This document shows positions 1-7,869 of a stretch of 27,719 nt of DNA, piece by piece. Origin of the DNA: Baffinella frigidus (Eukaryota > Cryptophyceae > Cryptomonadales > Baffinellaceae); the NCBI GenBank assembly GCA_026770585.1, contig MU646472.1, positions 378,723 to 406,441 on the forward strand, in the 5' to 3' direction. How positions within the stretch are numbered: position 1 is the stretch's first letter; every line of letters starts with the position of its first letter. The translations under genes and the position numbers were made by a program. The notes under the pieces were generated by a model. It was not told where the DNA came from. It did no database searches and saw only the letters and a program-made list of their open reading frames with translations.

Positions 1-1505
1 CACCCCCCATCCCCCCTCCGTAGCCACCCTGCTGCCCGCCGTAGCCGCCCCCGCCCTGCGACCAGTCGGGGCCGCCCTGCCCCCACATCCCGCCGCCGCC
101 GCCCATGCCCTGCAGGCGGTGTTGTGTTCACGGGCTTGCTGGAAATCACGGGGCTGGAAACTGTTCTGGAAATCGTGGGCCTATCCTCCGAAGGGGGCGT
201 CGTGTCAACGGGCTTGCTGGAAACCACGGGGCTGAAAACTTGACTGGAAAGCGTGGGACGCACATGCCCTGCAGGTGGTGTTGTGTTAGTTTATTTTTTC
301 CCGACTAATTTGATTTTTTCTGGTGAAAAAGGCTTTCGTAGATTGCTCTCTTCCCTGGTAAACGCTGTCTGGCAGAGTCAACATAATTATGTTGACTTTT
401 GTGAGATAGGGGAGTGTCGCCGGGGCAGGGGCAGCTCACAACGTGTAGAGTACACACACCGTTTATAGTGTACCACGTGTAGAGTTTCCGTGCCACGCCA
501 GAGGGCTCAAAGGAAACCCACGCCTTATCCACGCCAGATCTGGCGTCGTTAACGTAAACATTCAGGGGATTTCCCCTGAAAGATGTCAAAAGTGGATGTT
601 TCGGACCCTCTGGCGTGGTGCTAAAACCCTCGGTGGTGGGGATCATGCATGGTGGCCATCTTGGTATCAACAACGGTCTCGCTCGTTTTGGCCTGGGATT
701 CGTGGAGGGGTGGGGGTTGGTGGTTGGAGTTTGCGGCGAAGAGTGTTGGGGTTGAGGGATTAGGGATCGGGCGCAGGGTTTGGGGTTTGCGGTGCAGGGT
801 TTCGGGTTAAGGGAGCGGGTCTGGTGTCAAGGGAGGTTACCATAGGACCACCCATGCCCATGGGGCCGCCCATGCCCATCGGACCCATCCCCCCCATGCC
901 CATGTTGCCCATGTTGCCCATACCTCCCTGTTCAGGGTGCAGGGTTCAGGGTGCAGGGTCAACGTGGATCGTCCCATCCCCCGCCCGCGGAAAACGCCGT
1001 TCAGTGAGCACAGTCACACACCAACACACCAGCCGGCAGAAGATCGCGCGACAACATCCCCCAGGGTTTCAGGGGTTTTGGGTTCGGCTCTCACCATGCC
1101 CATGTTACCCATGCCGCCCATCCCGTATCCCCCCATGTTGCCCATGTTGCCCATGTTGCCGTACATGTTCCCGCTCGGCTTCGGGGTCTTGCACTTGAAG
1201 CACTCGTTCTTGGACGCGAAGCAGTTGGTCGAGCAGGAGGGGCACGTCCAGTCGCCGTCGCGCCTGAACTCGTGCCCCATGCCGCTGCCGTGGGACGGCT
1301 CCTGCCCGTACACGCGCGCGTTCGGGGTGCGTGGCGCCTTGCAGCGGAAGCACGCCTGGTTGCTCGCGAACACGTTGGCGTTGCAGCTCGGGCACGTCCA
1401 GTCTCCTGGGCGCGGCGCGGGAGGCTCCCTCCCGCCACCCCCGCCGGAGTTGAAGCGGTTGGGGGAGCGGCTACGCCCGCGGGCGTTCTCATTGGTGTTC
1501 GACAT
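1..1505 (-). CDS. RanBP2-type zinc-finger protein with Gly/Met-rich tail, 3' partial
   Basis: Probable RNA-binding protein. Visible exons are 1505-1095 (137 codons), 927-841 (29 codons) and 109 to beyond base 1, all joined in phase 0. The start has a good context (AACAATGTC). An Arg/Ser/Gly-rich N-terminus (residues 1-33) is followed by two zinc fingers, GDWTCPSC...CFRC (residues 34-55) and GDWTCPSC...CFKC (84-105). Each has C-x2-C-x10-C-x2-C spacing plus the conserved Trp and Asn of the zf-RanBP family, which typically binds single-stranded RNA. After residue 110 the protein is built of GNMGNMGGYGMGG-type repeats that continue through exon 2. Exon 3 is Gly/Gln/Tyr-rich (GQGGPDWSQGG, GGYGGQQGG), like the low-complexity parts of TAF15/FUS-type proteins. 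Family is clear; the exact orthologue and the 3' end are not visible. Confidence 0.87.
105..287. repeat. Tandem ~79-bp repeat duplicating a splice acceptor
   Basis: ACGGGCTTGCTGGAAA occurs at 129 and 208. The 24-bp segment containing ATGCCCTGCAGG(C/T)GGTG occurs at 105-128 and again at 264-287. The duplicated block includes the intron-2 acceptor (CTGCAG on the minus strand) and the first six bases of exon 3, so two equivalent 3' splice sites lie 159 bp apart. Confidence 0.75.
110..840 (-). other. Intron 2 of the zinc-finger gene, repeat-filled
   Basis: This 731-nt phase-0 intron has donor GTAACC after the exon-2 codons GGTCCTATG and acceptor CTGCAG before GGCATGGGC. It contains a tandem duplication next to the acceptor (105-287), the palindrome GTCAACATAATTATGTTGAC (377-396), a U-type MITE (493-618), and a G-rich telomere-like tract at 770-830. 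It is over four times the length of intron 1. Confidence 0.7.
493..618. mobile_element. MITE, family U (CCACGCCAGAGGG ends)
   Basis: Terminal inverted repeats CCACGCCAGAGGG / CCCTCTGGCGTGG are flanked by TG on both sides, a 2-bp target duplication. The centre carries the palindrome ACGCCAGATCTGGCGT. The stretch at 579-603 recurs inverted at 17160-17184. Confidence 0.7.
928..1094 (-). other. Intron 1 of the zinc-finger gene
   Basis: This 167-nt GT-AG intron has donor GTGAGA directly after an ATG codon and acceptor AACAG before GGAGGTATG. Splicing here keeps the Gly-Met repeat frame intact (phase 0). The acceptor tract is made of degenerate telomere-like units (CCCTGCACCCTGAACCC). Confidence 0.8.
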
Positions 1506-1715
1506 TGTTACAGACCCGTCCTTTCACACGGCGGTGGTTTGAACTTGCTGATCAGCGGAGAATCCAGAAGAAGCGGACAGAGAGGAGGAAGATCCAGAGA
1601 ACGCGAACACCAACGAGGGGACCGCGCGAGAAGGGCCACGTGAGCAAAAATCCGCTGGAGTGGATTTAGTCAACTCTGCAAAAGGCCAAAAATTGAAAAC
1701 GATAACCGGATGGTC

Positions 1716-1725
1716 GTATATATAC
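1716..1725. promoter_or_regulatory. Palindromic TATA box, GTATATATAC
   Basis: This perfectly palindromic TATA motif lies 211 bp upstream of the zinc-finger ATG (minus strand) and 80 bp upstream of a possible plus-strand ATG at 1805. It could serve either direction. Position and sequence only; transcription starts are unknown. Confidence 0.45.
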
Positions 1726-1804
1726 GTCCCCGGTCTGCTGGGTCGGTCCCTGCGAACGAGTCCTGGGGGGGCAGGAAATAAGGAGGGCGGCACGGGGAGG
1801 GAAG

Positions 1805-1838
1805 ATGGGCTTCACCGTCGAAGGCCTGGAGGCCGAGG
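1805..1838 (+). CDS. Possible first exon of a divergent gene
   Basis: An ATG in a good context (GAAGATGGGC) opens MGFTVEGLEAE and runs into a plausible donor, GAGG|GTGCGT. It lies 80 bp downstream of the palindromic TATA box. No continuation exon can be assigned, so it may be a chance match or the remains of a gene disrupted by downstream MITEs. Confidence 0.28.
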
Positions 1839-1839
1839 G

Positions 1840-2125
1840 TGCGTTTCTCTCCTGCTCCCCCCCCTGGTGTATGGCGCAGCACAGGCGATATGGTTTACCG
1901 AATATCTCCCCGGGTACGTTTCTGGCCCTATCCTCTCGCAAGGCGGGTCTAGCGGGAGCAGTTGGCCCAAGCCGTGGGGGGGCGCGTGCGTAGTCGGGGT
2001 TATGGTTGCGCGGGGCTGCAATCTGGCTGGGGGTCTCGCTGCGGTGTGGCGCCGTTCTCACACGATGAAACAGGATGCGATCCGGGTTGGGGTCTGTGTC
2101 TGATCCAGGGTTTGAATGTGGCATT
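1840..2125. other. Unassigned, GC-rich, no recognised repeat
   Basis: I see no element ends, tandem repeats or convincing coding frame. It is one of the few single-copy-looking stretches in the window. Confidence 0.5.
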
Positions 2126-2273
2126 GCTCTGTAACAGTCTATTTGGGCTCACCAATGTGGTGAGCCACATTGGTGAGCCCGGGCTCTTTCCCGCTCCGAA
2201 GTTGACGGATTTGTACCGCACGCCCAGCATGCCAACTTGCGAATAGCCGGCCAGCCCGAGTGAGGCAGAGCTA
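2126..2273. mobile_element. MITE, family D
   Basis: It begins GCTCTGTAACAGTCTATTTGGG and ends GAGTGAGGCAGAGCTA, matching the D family. The internal palindromic block around GGCTCACCAATGTGGTGAGCC and the subterminal AAGTTGACGGATTTGTACC, CAACTTG and GAATAG motifs are also present. No clear target duplication here. Confidence 0.65.
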
Positions 2274-2520
2274 ATATTTTGCATGTGACGAAATCTTCTG
2301 CAATTGGCTTCCAGCCGTCTCTCGAGCACGACCGCAGAAAGATCAGGCGCAGGGCCGGGACCGGCTTGGCGAGTGCGGGTGTTGAGATTCTGTTTCGTTG
2401 GTTCACATTTTCGAAATATTATTTCCGGACATTGTTTCGTCGTCACTGTGCAGAGTGCCTCGTCTCTCTTTCATGGACGCAGGACCGACACCGCCACGCC
2501 AGCCTGCTGGAGGGGGTAGC

Positions 2521-2695
2521 TCCCTGTGGGGACGCCAATTTTGGCGTTCACCTGGGAATTTCGGGCCAGATCAGGCGACTTTCCGTTACCTTGTCCGTAG
2601 GAAACCCCCTATGTCCCTACGGGTTGCCTACCGTAGGGCCTGACGATGGTTCAATAGGGGGTTATGCAAAATTCCCTTCAAATTCCGTTGTGTGG
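2521..2695. mobile_element. MITE, family C, reverse orientation, diverged
   Basis: It contains the reverse complement of the C core: TTTCCGTTACCTTGTCCGTAGG, then a CCCTACGGGTTGCCTACC-like run. It ends TTCCGTTGTGTGG. The left end is diverged and carries the hairpin ACGCCAATTTTGGCGT. Confidence 0.5.
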
Positions 2696-2727
2696 TAACC
2701 CCCCCCCCCCAGGACTAATCCTGAGGG

Positions 2728-2796
2728 GTTAGTCCTGGTGAAATTTACCACAGGTGACATATCCCGATCTGGTAAACTTCGGGTGGCTGGTGGCTG
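2728..2796. repeat. Repeat G, copy 1
   Basis: GTTAGTCCTGGTGAAATTT, then TCTGGTAAACTTCGGGTGG. Further copies lie at 9461-9530 and 10137-10208, with a partial one near 10290-10320. A small hairpin (AGGACTAA/GTTAGTCCT) overlaps its left edge at 2711-2736. Confidence 0.6.
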
Positions 2797-2821
2797 GTGG
2801 CGGGGGCTTCTCGAAGCAGGC

Positions 2822-2960
2822 TTATCCGGGGAAACCCATTTTTCTTCCATTTGATTCCAATGAAAATTACTACACGAATGATTTAATATTACCAGTAAGA
2901 ACGAATTGTGTAGAAACTTTCATTGCCATCACATGAAAGAAAACTAGGTTTCTCGGATAA
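2822..2960. mobile_element. Hairpin MITE, family E, copy 1
   Basis: Ends TTATCCGGGGAAACCC / GGTTTCTCGGATAA are flanked by AGGC on both sides, a perfect 4-bp target duplication. It is 139 bp, almost entirely inverted repeat, and carries AAAATTACTACAC in the left arm. More diverged than copies 2 and 3. Confidence 0.85.
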
Positions 2961-2992
2961 AGGCGGCTCGTCCCACCGGGTGTGCTGATGAA

Positions 2993-3156
2993 CCACGCAG
3001 CGGACTACGAAGGGATTTCGCGAATAACCCATACGCGGATACGCCCTATGTCCCTACGGTAGGCCATTTGTTGGGACAGAGGGATGTGCCTACATACATC
3101 CTAACCGCACGTCGCTCGATTTTGGCGAGTTTTCCCCCTGGTAGCCCGCTGTGTGG
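2993..3156. mobile_element. MITE, family C
   Basis: Begins CCACGCAGCGGACTACGAAGG and ends GGTAGCCCGCTGTGTGG. The middle has the family's CCCTACGGTAGGCC core. The interior has diverged from the copies at 5030, 12834, 17025 and 26330. Confidence 0.65.
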
Positions 3157-3168
3157 GCCTCGCGTCCC

Positions 3169-3369
3169 GACTGATGACAGGGTCGCGTCCCAGGGGTGAG
3201 GGTGTAGGGTGTAGGGTGTAGGGGTGTTGGTTGAGTGTGCAGGGGTGAGGGTGAGGGTGTCGGGGTGAGGGGTTCGGGTTGCCTGCTGGGGCGGCTGGGC
3301 GTACTGGGGCGCCATCTGTTGGGGTGCCATCTGCGGCCCCTGCTGGACTGATGACAGGGTCGCGTCCCA
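3169..3369. repeat. 24-bp perfect direct repeat around a telomere-like tract
   Basis: The same 24 bp (GACTGATGACAGGG then TCGCGTCCCA) occurs at 3169-3192 and 3346-3369. Between them are GGGTGTAGGGTGTAGGG-type repeats (3195-3275) and a Gln/Pro-rich coding-like island on the minus strand. On that strand each repeat ends in CATCAG, a potential splice acceptor. Confidence 0.75.
3283..3347 (-). pseudogene. Gln/Pro/Met-rich exon-like island
   Basis: On the minus strand, after a possible acceptor CATCAG, the frame reads QGPQMAPQQMAPQYAQPPQQ, a coherent low-complexity peptide. It then meets CAG|GCAACC, which could be a GC-type donor, and dissolves into telomere-like DNA. It may be an exon or a captured exon fragment. 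No gene can be assembled around it. Confidence 0.35.
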
Positions 3370-3556
3370 CCGGGTGTGCCGATGAAGCAGTCACGTCCAT
3401 GCAGACAGGGTCCAGGAAACAGTCACGACCTGGAACCACAGGGTCGCGTCCGGTGGAAGAAGGAAAGTAATTTACTTACTAGGAAATATGGGAAAAGGAA
3501 AAGGCAGTTTCCTCTTAATCCTTTTATACAATTCTTTTCTGGGATGTGGTGGTGAA

Positions 3557-3735
3557 CCACACGAGGCTACCTATGCGAACATAATAAATGTCGATTGTAC
3601 ACGTGTGTAGTAATTTTCAGATGAAAAGCAGCGACTTTACACAGGTCCGACCGCTCAGCGGGCGGAAACGTGATCATTTGCCCACAAAACTTTAAAAGTC
3701 CGTTTTATTCTGTTTGCCTGGGTAGCCTCGTGTGG
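3557..3735. mobile_element. MITE, family A, copy 1
   Basis: Ends CCACACGAGGCTACC / GGTAGCCTCGTGTGG, 179 bp. It carries GTGTAGTAATTTTC at 3605-3618 and an internal GACCGCTCAGCGGGC hairpin. The same element, same length, lies inverted at 18702-18880. Only one flanking base matches (A/A), so the target duplication is unclear here. Confidence 0.85.
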
Positions 3736-4105
3736 ACGTGCGCGCGTCCCGCAGGGAAATCTTCTGCGATTGACTTCCTGATGCCTCTCGAGTACGCCAC
3801 CCAGGATTGTTGGGGGGGGCATTTCAAAAGTTATTTTTTGGGTAAAATATTTCAAAAGTCAATCTTTTGATGTGAAAATGGCTCGAATGCCAGCCAACGG
3901 CTCGAATGCCAGCCTCGAAATACCCCCACGAAGGATCCTGCGTGGGACCGCATTGAATGCCGGGTTCAAGACGATTTTGTCGTCGACCGTGCAATAACGC
4001 CTTGTCCCTCGTGCATGGACGCAGGGCCGCACCGCGCGATGCGGCACTACTTCAACCCCGAGACCTTCCAGTGGCGGGTATACTTACCTCTCCAGCGAAC
4101 AAGAG
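3736..4105. other. Unassigned, with a short tandem duplication
   Basis: GGCTCGAATGCCAGCC is repeated at 3880-3895 and 3899-3914 (19-bp period). The motif TGGACGCAGG near 4016 also occurs near 2474. No gene or element ends recognised. Confidence 0.4.
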
Positions 4106-4340
4106 CGTTGACTAATCCTAGCTCTGCCCCACTCGCGTCGACTGTCAAAATTTCTCAAGTTGCCATGCTGGGTTTATCCGGGGAAACCTATTTTTCTTCA
4201 GTTTGATGGCAAGGAAAATTACTACATAAATGCTTTAATATTACTAATAAGAACGAGTTGTGTAGTAATTTTCCTTGCCATCAAACTCAAGAAAAATAGG
4301 TTTCCCCGGATAAGGGTGTGCGGGTTGTCGAGACCTTCCA
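4106..4340. mobile_element. Family D element interrupted by an E insertion
   Basis: D-type sequence (CTAGCTCTGCCCCACTCG...TTGCCATGCTGGGT) is broken by the E element at 4174-4313 and resumes with GGGTGTGCGG. The intact D copy near 4931-4955 reads CATGCTGGGTGTGCGG, so the empty site is known and the E insertion duplicated GGGT. Confidence 0.75.
4174..4313. mobile_element. Hairpin MITE, family E, copy 2
   Basis: 140 bp, near-perfect hairpin with ends TTATCCGGGGAAACC / GGTTTCCCCGGATAA. Target duplication GGGT/GGGT, supported by an empty site in a related D copy. Each arm carries the TGTAGTAATTTTCC motif. The loop is inverted relative to copy 3. Confidence 0.9.
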
Positions 4341-4513
4341 CCACGCAAGAGTGGAGGGCAGAGTGCTGTGAAGAAAAAATAGCCAGATCTGGCTATTTTG
4401 AAAAGTTCATAAGTCAACATTCTCCGCCCAGAAAAATCGAAATTTCGGAAAGTTGATACAAATTCCGTGTGAACTGACTTGTTTTCCCAGGTCAGTCTTA
4501 CACTCTTGCGTGG
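4341..4513. mobile_element. MITE, family M, copy 1
   Basis: Ends CCACGCAAGAGTG / CACTCTTGCGTGG, 173 bp, flanked by CA on both sides (2-bp target duplication). Contains the palindrome AGCCAGATCTGGCT. A same-length copy in opposite orientation lies at 11398-11570. Confidence 0.85.
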
Positions 4514-4607
4514 CAGGGGCGGGCATGCCTCGCGCTCCAGTCTTACGTTTTTCTAATACTAGTCAGACCCAATTTTGTAGTAACTTTCGCTGCCAGAAAC
4601 TGATACT

Positions 4608-4778
4608 GTCTAGCGCTAGTCGGATGAGCACGGCGTCGTGGAAAAACATGAAGCTGGTCTACGGCAAGTCCAGCGCGGGGAGGGTTTGGGGGTTGTGGTT
4701 TGGGGGGTTGGGGTTAGGGGTGAGGGTAGGCTCTGACCGCGAGGGGCACGACGTTTATGTATGTCTAGCGCTAGTCGG
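4608..4778. repeat. 16-bp perfect direct repeat bracketing a coding-like island
   Basis: GTCTAGCGCTAGTCGG occurs at 4608-4623 and 4763-4778. Between them are an exon-like stretch, a G-rich telomere-like tract (4681-4735) and unassigned sequence. The second copy doubles as the start of a D element. Confidence 0.65.
4624..4680 (+). pseudogene. Exon-like island, unknown
   Basis: ATG at 4624 opens MSTASWKNMKLVYGKSS, ending at a weak possible donor before GTTTGG. Third-position GC bias (CTGGTCTACGGCAAG) suggests coding origin. No family recognised and no neighbouring exon assigned. Confidence 0.25.
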
Positions 4779-4891
4779 GTTGTCTGATCGTTTTTTCACA
4801 CCAGATTTTGGCGAATGTGTACCGGAAACCTTGGGAATCAACTTCTGGTCTCGTCATTTTGAGGAGACCAGATCTACTCAGGCAGAGCTAG
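4766..4891. mobile_element. MITE, family D subfamily with GGTCTCGTC/GAGGAGACC hairpin
   Basis: Starts CTAGCGCTAGTCGGGTTG, ends CTCAGGCAGAGCTAG. Shares ACTTCTGGTCTCGTC...GAGGAGACCAG with the copy at 15298-15425. Confidence 0.65.
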
Positions 4892-5029
4892 GCTCTGCCA
4901 CTTTCGGTTTGACGGTCAAAAGACGATTCTCATGTTGACATGCTGGGTGTGCGGTACAGATCCGTCATATTTGGAGCGGGAAGGGGCCCGAGTTAACCAA
5001 ATTGGTGGGCCTGAATAGACCGAGACAGA
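4888..5029. mobile_element. MITE, family D, abutting the previous copy
   Basis: Shares the CTAG junction with the previous element. Contains GTTGACATGCTGGGTGTGCGG and GAATAGACCGAGACAGA. Its right end runs directly into a C element. The same D-then-C junction (GAGACAGACCACACAGCGG) recurs at 17015-17035, so the composite was probably copied as a unit. Confidence 0.65.
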
Positions 5030-5189
5030 CCACACAGCGGACTTCGAAGGGATTTTGAATAACCCCTAAGCGACAACCCCTAGAACCCTACGGTAGGCAG
5101 CCCGTAAAGACATAGGGGTTTCCTAAGGATAAGGTAACGGAAACTCGGGCTCTCAGCGCCTGAAATTCCCTTTGTAGCCCTCTGTGTGG
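5030..5189. mobile_element. MITE, family C
   Basis: Ends CCACACAGCGGACTTCGAAGG / CCCTCTGTGTGG, with the family core ACCCTACGGTAGGCAGCCCG and GGATAAGGTAACGGAAACTC. A subterminal short stem TCGGGC/GCCTGA follows the core. Confidence 0.75.
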
Positions 5190-5258
5190 GCTGGGTGGGC
5201 TAGGGTATTCCCGAGTCCCCCGGGCGACGGTTGACCAATCACAGGCGTCTCTGGTGCC

Positions 5259-5459
5259 AACCCTTCCGGTTCAGTTAGAGCGCTTGCGGGAAAACTTGTC
5301 CGATTCAACGAGAAATGTTTTCAGAAATTCAGAGCTTTTGTACCAGGACGTGACATGAAACCGGTCCATCTAAACGATTCTGGTACAAATTCTGAAAACA
5401 TTTCTCGTAGAAATCGGCCAAGTTTTCCCGCAAGCGCTCTAACCCTTCCGGTTCAGTTA
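5259..5459. mobile_element. Hairpin element with 19-bp flanking direct repeats
   Basis: A long inverted repeat (AGAGCGCTTGCGGGAAAACTTG and its complement, plus GAGAAATGTTTTCAGAA arms) spans about 5277-5441. It is bracketed exactly by the perfect repeat AACCCTTCCGGTTCAGTTA at 5259-5277 and 5441-5459. A TA at each end could be a simple TA duplication, but the exact 19-bp copies need another explanation. Confidence 0.8.
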
Positions 5460-5487
5460 CCGTCTTGGTATAAACCCTGCCTGGTTC

Positions 5488-5613
5488 CCACGCCAGACTC
5501 TTCGAGGGGGTTGCCAAAAGTCAATTTCCCCTCAAGGCAGTGGTTTTCAAAAGTCAAAGAACACATCCTGTGGTGTTTTAAAAAATTCAACCCCCGCCTC
5601 CAATCTGGCGTGA
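5488..5613. mobile_element. MITE related to family U
   Basis: Ends CCACGCCAGACTC / TCTGGCGTGA with internal CCAAAAGTCAATTT and TTTTCAAAAGTC repeats. A left-end fragment recurs near 17657 (CCACGCCAGATTTCTCGAGG). No clear target duplication. Confidence 0.5.
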
Positions 5614-5639
5614 CAGTCAACTGTCGAACGGGAGGGGAA

Positions 5640-6010
5640 CCCTTGGGTATCCACGAACAACACACCCTTCACTTTCCAAGCTCTGCACTTATTGACACTT
5701 ATTGACTTTATTCGAAAGTGAAAATGCACGGTGCAAGAATTGAGGCGAGATTAGGAAAAAGCTGCTCCTGGAACCGAGTCGTTTTAAACAAATGTGGAAC
5801 AAAAGAGCCGAACTCTTGGGTGTCCACGAACAACACACCCTTCACTTGCCACGCCCCGCTCTTGGAACCTTGCACGTTTTTGACAAATGTGGAATAGGAG
5901 AAATTAGTTCGGGCATAGTAAATTTGAAGCAGGGCGTGGCAAGTGTAGGGGACAACATACCCTTCACCTGCCACGCCCTGCTTCTTCTGGAACCTTGTAC
6001 GTTTTCAACA
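5640..6010. repeat. Repeat Q: three copies of a CCCTTCAC(T/C)TGCCACGCC block
   Basis: ACGAACAACACACCCTTCACTT occurs near 5653 and 5827, and a variant near 5953 (GACAACATACCCTTCACCTGCC). GGAACCTTGCACGTTTTTGACAAATGTGG is echoed at about 5990-6018. The copies form partial inverted repeats (GCAGGGCGTGGCAAGTG). No gene seen. Confidence 0.5.
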
Positions 6011-6080
6011 AATGTGGAGGACTTTTTGTTCTTTACGAATGCACCGTACGGCTCACACGTTCTTGACACACACTTAATCT

Positions 6081-6290
6081 GTGGAACCAATCACCGAAGG
6101 GGACCAACTCGAGGTCGACACTAGAGCCATTTCCTTCGAAGGGCCGCTCGAAAACGACCGGCTCCCGAGGGAAATAGCTGGAATTATATCCTCGATTGGA
6201 TCCATTTTATGGATGGGTTTTTGGCGTACACGGACTTTGCAAACACACCATGCAGAGGCTTCACTCGTGGATAACACACCCTCGACGTGA
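6081..6290 (+). CDS. Hypothetical small ORF, single-copy island
   Basis: A 69-codon frame starting MEPITEGDQLEVDTRAISF has mixed composition and a hydrophobic stretch (IAGIISSIGSILWMGFW). It lies in about 210 bp with no recognised repeat. The minus strand is also open here, so coding direction is uncertain. No family recognised. Confidence 0.2.
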   Translation: MEPITEGDQLEVDTRAISFEGPLENDRLPREIAGIISSIGSILWMGFWRTRTLQTHHAEASLVDNTPST

Positions 6291-6291
6291 C

Positions 6292-6508
6292 TCACACGTT
6301 CTGGAAAAATTAGTGTCCGCGACGACTCAATTTAAACCGCCTTTTATGCTATCTTAAGGGTGGTGTCTCTCTTATTTTTCTATATTAGCTTCGACATAGT
6401 TTTAATTTAGGAGAAACCCATCCCAAGATAGCAAAAAACGCGGTTTGAATTGAGTCGTCCCGCCTATGAAAATACACAACGCACGAATCACGCGTTCTGG
6501 AAAAATAA
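6292..6508. mobile_element. Inverted-repeat element within ~21-bp direct repeats
   Basis: Inverted arms GCGACGACTCAATTTAAACC / GGTTTGAATTGAGTCGTCCC span about 6319-6462, with TGCTATCTTA/AAGATAGCA inside. The flanks TCAC(A/G)CGTTCTGGAAAAAT recur at 6292-6312 and 6488-6508 with two mismatches. TGCTATCTTA recurs at 24588 and 24870. Confidence 0.6.
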
Positions 6509-6753
6509 CGTTCTCAACGATTTCGGTACCACCCTGGATGGAACATTATGGTATTTTGAGCATTCTTAAGTCAACTCCCCTTGCAGAACACGCCACAATG
6601 TGGCGTGTCCGTGATGAATGGATGTGGTACAAAAAGGTCTAATATGTATTTTAGTGGTATAAATCATGTCAACTTTTGCGATAAAGGGTTATTCGGGATT
6701 GGCCGCAAGTCCCCTCCAGGGTGGTGGCAGGCTGTTGAGGTGCACACGTAACC
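6509..6753. other. Unassigned, small palindrome only
   Basis: Contains ACACGCCACAATGTGGCGTGT near 6588-6608, otherwise AT-rich sequence with no recognised element or gene. Confidence 0.4.
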
Positions 6754-6892
6754 CTAGCTCTGCCTCACTCGGCTTGGCCGACTATTCTCAAGTTGACATG
6801 CTGGTTGTGCGCTACAAAGCCGTCAACTTCAGAGCGGAAAGGAGCCCGGGCTCACCACATTGGTGAGCCCAAATAGACTGAGACAGAGCTAG
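6754..6892. mobile_element. MITE, family D, best-preserved copy
   Basis: Perfect 9-bp ends CTAGCTCTG / CAGAGCTAG, 139 bp, flanked by TAACC on both sides, a 5-bp target duplication. The internal hairpin GGGCTCACCACATTGGTGAGCCC is intact. This copy defines the family boundaries. Confidence 0.85.
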
Positions 6893-6954
6893 TAACCCCC
6901 CGGAATCTGGGGTGAAAAGCTCCTAGTCCCCTGCGGGGATACTCCATCTGTCTT

Positions 6955-7085
6955 CTTATCGATTTCATCTGGAAAGGTAACTGAATCAGTTCCCTAATAA
7001 GTGTTTTCAGTTAATTAGAAGGCCTGATTAGATTTACTATGCCCCAACTAACTTCTCCTATTCAACCTCCTATTCAAAAGGAACC
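6955..7085. mobile_element. Family N element, partial
   Basis: GGTAACTGAATCAGTTCCCTAAT and TTCTCCTATTCAACCTCCTATT match the better copies at 15825-15965 and 16005-16095. The right terminus is unclear. Confidence 0.55.
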
Positions 7086-7311
7086 GATTCAGCAATCTTC
7101 CGAAATGAGATTGCACGGTGTGGCCGGCAGTGGAGGTGCAGTCGTGGGTCCGGATCCTGGCCAAGTCGACAAAAATGGCTCCAACTTGTGTTGACGAAAT
7201 GGCTCCAATGTTTGTGGCAGGCTGTGGAGGTGCAAGCGTGGGTCGCGACTGCGCCGTACGCCTCTGGACGCTCCGCCCGTGTGTTTCAGGTGCGTCAGGG
7301 TCAAGGGTGGA

Positions 7312-7420
7312 GGGTCCAGGGTCCAGGGTCAAGGGTCAAGGGTCAAGGGTCAAGGGTCAAGGGCCGAGGGTCGAGGGTCGAGGGTCAAGGGTCAAGGGTC
7401 AAGGGTTCAGGGTGTATGGA
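7312..7420. repeat. Minisatellite GGGTCAA / GGGTCGA
   Basis: About fourteen units of a 7-bp repeat (GGGTCAA, GGGTCGA, GGGTCCA). The period and G-rich strand match a degenerate TTTAGGG-type telomere unit. Confidence 0.8.
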
Positions 7421-7572
7421 CCCTAGGAGGCTCGTCGGTGGAACGTGTAGGAGGCACGTCGGTTAATAAGGTGCCCTTGGCCACCAACCCTGAAGGGCGG
7501 AGCAAATCGACCGTGTTTGATTTTCAACTCCTGGGCAAAATGGCTCCACAGACTCCGGAATCTGGCGTGCCC

Positions 7573-7686
7573 ACTTGTAAAAGCATCTGAAATGGTCACT
7601 TGTAAAATTATCTGATTTTAAATAGACTCATCAGCCACACAAGAATGGAAGATGAGTCCATTTAAAATCAGATGCTTTTACAAGTG
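7573..7686. repeat. Hairpin with ~35-bp arms
   Basis: Arms at about 7598-7632 and 7652-7686 (ACTTGTAAAA..ATCTGATTTTAAA and its complement) enclose an 18-bp loop. A third partial arm (ACTTGTAAAAGCATCTGA) lies at 7573. It overlaps the left end of the following B'-type element. Confidence 0.7.
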
Positions 7687-7824
7687 GGTATGTGTACAGT
7701 AACTTTCGTGAGTTTGGTCATGTTGCTGACTCGAATGGAGTCAGGCACGTGACCAACCCGCCCGTGACTGGTACACATCTCAACACTTCACACGTAAATA
7801 GGATCCTCCAGCATTCTCGAGTGG
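7635..7824. mobile_element. MITE, family B' (diverged left end)
   Basis: Right end AGCATTCTCGAGTGG and internal GTACAGTAACTTTCG, TTGGTCATGTTGCTGACTC and GTGACTGGTAC match B/B'. The left end CCACACAAGAATGG is embedded in the hairpin above. Target duplication not conserved (AG/GG). Confidence 0.65.
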
Positions 7825-7869
7825 GGAACCCCCAGCCAAGTTAGTCAAGCAGCCATGGGGATTTGGGTT

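Noticed and set aside
824-1643. Long plus-strand frames across 824-1643
   Set aside because: They are antisense shadows of the zinc-finger exons on the minus strand.
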